This document shows, one piece after another, positions 61,682 through 64,000 of a DNA stretch of 64,000 bases (positions within the stretch are counted from its first letter, which is position 1; the number at the start of each line of letters is the position of its first letter). The translations under genes were made by a program, and so were the position numbers. Origin of the DNA: Paucibacter aquatile (GTDB lineage: Bacteria; Pseudomonadota; Gammaproteobacteria; Burkholderiales; Burkholderiaceae_C); NCBI RefSeq assembly GCF_002885975.1, contig NZ_POSP01000003.1, forward strand, positions 930,001 to 994,000. Direction: 5' to 3'. The notes below the pieces were generated by a model. The model ran no database searches. It was not told the origin of the DNA and worked only from the letters and a program-made list of their open reading frames with translations.

Positions 61682-63172
61682 CTAGCGAAGAATGTCACCC
61701 AAACACAGGTACTTGATCTCGACGTAATCGTCCATGCCGTGGTGCGCGCCCTCGCGGCCCAGGCCCGACTGCTTGACGCCGCCGAAGGGCACCTCGGCGG
61801 TGGCGATCAGGCCGGTGTTGACACCCACCATGCCGTACTCGAGCGCCTCGCCGACCCGGAAGATCCGGCCGATATCGCGGCTGTAGAAGTAGCTGGCCAG
61901 GCCGAACTCGGTGTTGTTGGCCAGGGCGATGGCCTCGGCCTCGGTCTGAAACTTGAACACCGGCGCCACCGGGCCAAAGGTCTCTTCGCGCGAGCAAAGC
62001 ATCTGCGGCGTCACATCCGCCAGCAAGGTGGGCTCGAAGAACTGCGCACCCAGCTCGCTGGCACGCTTGCCGCCGCTCAGCAGTCGCGCGCCCAGGGCCA
62101 GCGCGTCGTTGACATGCGACTCCACCTTGGCCATGGCCTGCTCGTCGATCAGCGGGCCGACGTTCACGCCCGGCTCAAAGCCGTTGCCCACCTTGAGCGC
62201 GGCAACCTTGGCGCTGAGCTTGTCAAGGAAGGCCTCGTACACGCCGGCCTGCACATACAGGCGGTTGGCACAAACGCAGGTCTGGCCGGCATTGCGGTAC
62301 TTGCTGGCGATGGCGCCTTCCACAGCGCTGTCGAGATCGGCGTCATCGAAGACGATGAAAGGCGCGTTACCGCCCAACTCCAGGGACAGCTTCTTGACCG
62401 TCTGCGCGCACTGGCGCATCAGGATGCGGCCGACCTCGGTCGAACCGGTGAACGACAGATGGCGCACCACATCGCTCTCGCACAGCACATGGCCGATGGC
62501 GATGGAGTTGCTGGCGTCCGCCGTCAGCACATTGAGCACACCGGCCGGCATGCCGGCGCGCTGCGCCAGCTCGGCCACGGCCAGGGCCGACAGCGGCGTC
62601 GCTTCGGCCGGCTTGATCACCACCGTGCAGCCGGCAGCCAGCGCCGGTGCCACCTTGCGGGTGATCATGGCGATCGGAAAATTCCAGGGCGTGATGGCCG
62701 CGCACACACCCATGGCCTGCTTGATGACCAGATAGCGCTTGTTGTTGTCGGTGGTCGGGATGGTCTCGCCGTAGACCCGCTTGCCCTCTTCGGCAAACCA
62801 GTCGATGAAGCTGGCACCGTAGACCACTTCGCCGCGCGCTTCCGCCAGCGGCTTGCCCTGTTCGGCCGTCATGATGCGGGCCAGGTCGTCGGCATGCTTG
62901 TGGAGCAGCTGCGACCAGCGCATCAGGATGGCGGCGCGCTCCTTGGCCGTCTTGCTGCGCCAGGGGCCGAAGGCGTTCTGCGCCGCGGCAATCGCCGCTT
63001 CCGCATCGCCGGCGCCCAGATTGGCCACCTCGGCCAGTTGCGCGCCAGTGGCCGGGTCGACGACGGCAAAGCGTTCGCTGCCGGCCACCCACTCGCCGTT
63101 GATCAAGGCCTGGGTGCGCAGAAGGCTGGCGTCATCGAGTGCGGCCAGGGGTGAATTCTTGCTGTGGTCCAT
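61682..63172 (-). CDS. gabD: Succinate-semialdehyde dehydrogenase (NADP+)
   Basis: 496 residues; oxidises succinate semialdehyde to succinate in GABA breakdown. Aldehyde dehydrogenase motifs are complete: TPWNFPIAMITRK, the nucleotide-binding FTGSTEVGRILM, general base Glu in LELGGNAPF (near 264), nucleophile Cys in NAGQTCVCANR (near 298) and EETFGPVAPVF. The N-terminus (LLRTQALINGEWV) and C-terminus (GREGAHHGMDDYVEIKYLC) are typical of GabD. No gabT is adjacent. Other short-chain semialdehyde substrates are possible. Confidence 0.92.
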   Translation of the reverse strand: MDHSKNSPLAALDDASLLRTQALINGEWVAGSERFAVVDPATGAQLAEVANLGAGDAEAAIAAAQNAFGPWRSKTAKERAAILMRWSQLLHKHADDLARIMTAEQGKPLAEARGEVVYGASFIDWFAEEGKRVYGETIPTTDNNKRYLVIKQAMGVCAAITPWNFPIAMITRKVAPALAAGCTVVIKPAEATPLSALAVAELAQRAGMPAGVLNVLTADASNSIAIGHVLCESDVVRHLSFTGSTEVGRILMRQCAQTVKKLSLELGGNAPFIVFDDADLDSAVEGAIASKYRNAGQTCVCANRLYVQAGVYEAFLDKLSAKVAALKVGNGFEPGVNVGPLIDEQAMAKVESHVNDALALGARLLSGGKRASELGAQFFEPTLLADVTPQMLCSREETFGPVAPVFKFQTEAEAIALANNTEFGLASYFYSRDIGRIFRVGEALEYGMVGVNTGLIATAEVPFGGVKQSGLGREGAHHGMDDYVEIKYLCLGDILR

Positions 63173-63261
63173 TGCAGAGGTCTCCTAGGTTCGTGGCTTC
63201 TTGGGGCCACACTCTACCTGCTTCGCCGCCACCGCTCGCCCGGACGGTGCGGCCCGCGACC

Positions 63262-63267
63262 TATAAT
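63262..63267 (+). promoter_or_regulatory. -10 element upstream of alaS
   Basis: A consensus TATAAT 67 bases before the alaS start, in the divergent gap to gabD. No clear -35 hexamer at the usual distance. Confidence 0.5.
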
Positions 63268-63334
63268 CAAAAGTCCACAAAAATCAAGCATTTACCCTGT
63301 TCGAAAGACAGGGCTGCCCGCAGAAAGCCACGGA

Positions 63335-64000
63335 ATGAAAGCAGCTGAAATTCGCCAGACGTTTCTGAAGTTTTTTGAATCCAAAGGTCACCAGATCGTG
63401 GCGTCCAGCCCCGTGGTGCCTGGCGATGACCCGACGCTGCTGTTCACCAACGCGGGCATGAACCAGTTCAAGGACGTGTTCCTGGGCTTCGACAAGCGCG
63501 CCTACAGCCGCGCCACCACCAGCCAGAAATGCATCCGCGCCGGCGGCAAGCACAACGACCTGGACAACGTTGGCTACACCGCGCGCCACCACACCTTCTT
63601 CGAAATGCTGGGCAACTTCAGCTTCGGGGACTACTTCAAGCATGACGCCATCTCCTACGCCTGGGAGTTGCTGACCACCAAGTTCATGCTGCCGGCCGAG
63701 AAGCTCTGGGTCACGGTCTACGCCGAAGACGACGAGGCTTACGAGATCTGGAACAAGGTGGTGGGCGTGCCCGCCGAGCGCATCGTGCGCATCGGCGACA
63801 ACAAGGGCGGCCGCTACATGTCCGACAACTTCTGGATGATGGGCGACACCGGCCCCTGCGGCCCCTGCACGGAAATCTTCTACGACCACGGCCCCGATGT
63901 GGCCGGCGGCCCTCCGGGCAGCCCGAACGAAGACGGCGACCGCTACATCGAAATCTGGAACAACGTCTTCATGCAGTTCAACCGGACCGAAGACGGCGTG
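63335..64000 (+). CDS. alaS: Alanyl-tRNA synthetase, N-terminal part (runs off the window)
   Basis: The first 222 codons of alanyl-tRNA synthetase (full length about 875 residues), open to the end of the window. Class II catalytic core motifs are clear: MKAAEIRQTFLKFFESKGH, FTNAGMNQFKDVFLG, KCIRAGGKHNDLDNVG, RHHTFFEMLGNFSFGDYFK and WMMGDTGPCGPCTEIFYD. The start is supported by its match to the family N-terminus. Truncation is only due to the window edge. Confidence 0.98.
   Translation, partial: MKAAEIRQTFLKFFESKGHQIVASSPVVPGDDPTLLFTNAGMNQFKDVFLGFDKRAYSRATTSQKCIRAGGKHNDLDNVGYTARHHTFFEMLGNFSFGDYFKHDAISYAWELLTTKFMLPAEKLWVTVYAEDDEAYEIWNKVVGVPAERIVRIGDNKGGRYMSDNFWMMGDTGPCGPCTEIFYDHGPDVAGGPPGSPNEDGDRYIEIWNNVFMQFNRTEDGV

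Overview
The window reads as chromosome of a high-GC betaproteobacterium, most likely a Burkholderiales of the Rubrivivax/Leptothrix/Roseateles type. This rests on the core gene content (etfBA with an acyl-CoA dehydrogenase, a short-P2 CheA, MCPs with Ala/Pro-rich tails ending in a W-x-S-F tether, murI, gabD, alaS) and is an inference; no rRNA or other phylogenetic marker is present.

Left flank, 1-25.9 kb (core). An SRP 4.5S RNA with a bidirectional terminator faces a leftward fatty-acid/branched-chain type operon (etfB, etfA, acyl-CoA dehydrogenase, nitronate monooxygenase) preceded by a LiuR-like palindrome. Then come murI; a leftward three-gene cyclic-di-GMP operon (CHASE8-like/HAMP/GGDEF cyclase, TonB-dependent receptor, YfiR-like periplasmic protein); a leftward two-component pair; and a rightward chemotaxis operon (short CheZ-like protein, CheY, CheA, MCP, CheW, MCP, MCP). 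The third MCP carries a complete amino-acid-binding dCache signature. No cheR or cheB is present. A large FtsX-type permease without an ATPase and a LigB-type dioxygenase follow, ending at tRNA-Gly(CCC).

Genomic island, 25,967-56,259 (about 30.3 kb). The last 18 bases of the tRNA gene are repeated exactly at 56,242-56,259, and a tyrosine recombinase starts 84 bases after the tRNA. Cargo, left to right: integrase, phage CII-like regulator, small proteins, a polypurine tract, and a leftward block of about 15 kb reading hsdR-hsdM-hsdS-zorA-zorB-zorC-zorD-ASCH, i.e. a type I restriction-modification system joined to a complete type I Zorya anti-phage system. Beyond 45 kb the island becomes a mosaic of sparse small genes and repeats: two arrays of a degenerate 10-base unit, strong hairpins, a CcdA antitoxin with a ccdB stub, a GIY-YIG nuclease, a NUC1-family nuclease, a DUF3892 protein, a HipA-like kinase with an overlapping unknown partner, a duplicated module of about 340 bases encoding a 52-residue basic protein (one intact copy, one decayed), and a stand-alone 485-residue protein with the palm and fingers motifs of family A polymerases. 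That last protein and the repeat modules are the least explained parts of the window.

Right flank, 56.3-64 kb (core). A lipoprotein 5'-nucleotidase-like phosphoesterase; a TonB-dependent receptor preceded by two LacI-type operators and followed by a strong terminator; succinate-semialdehyde dehydrogenase; and the 5' end of alaS, which runs off the window.
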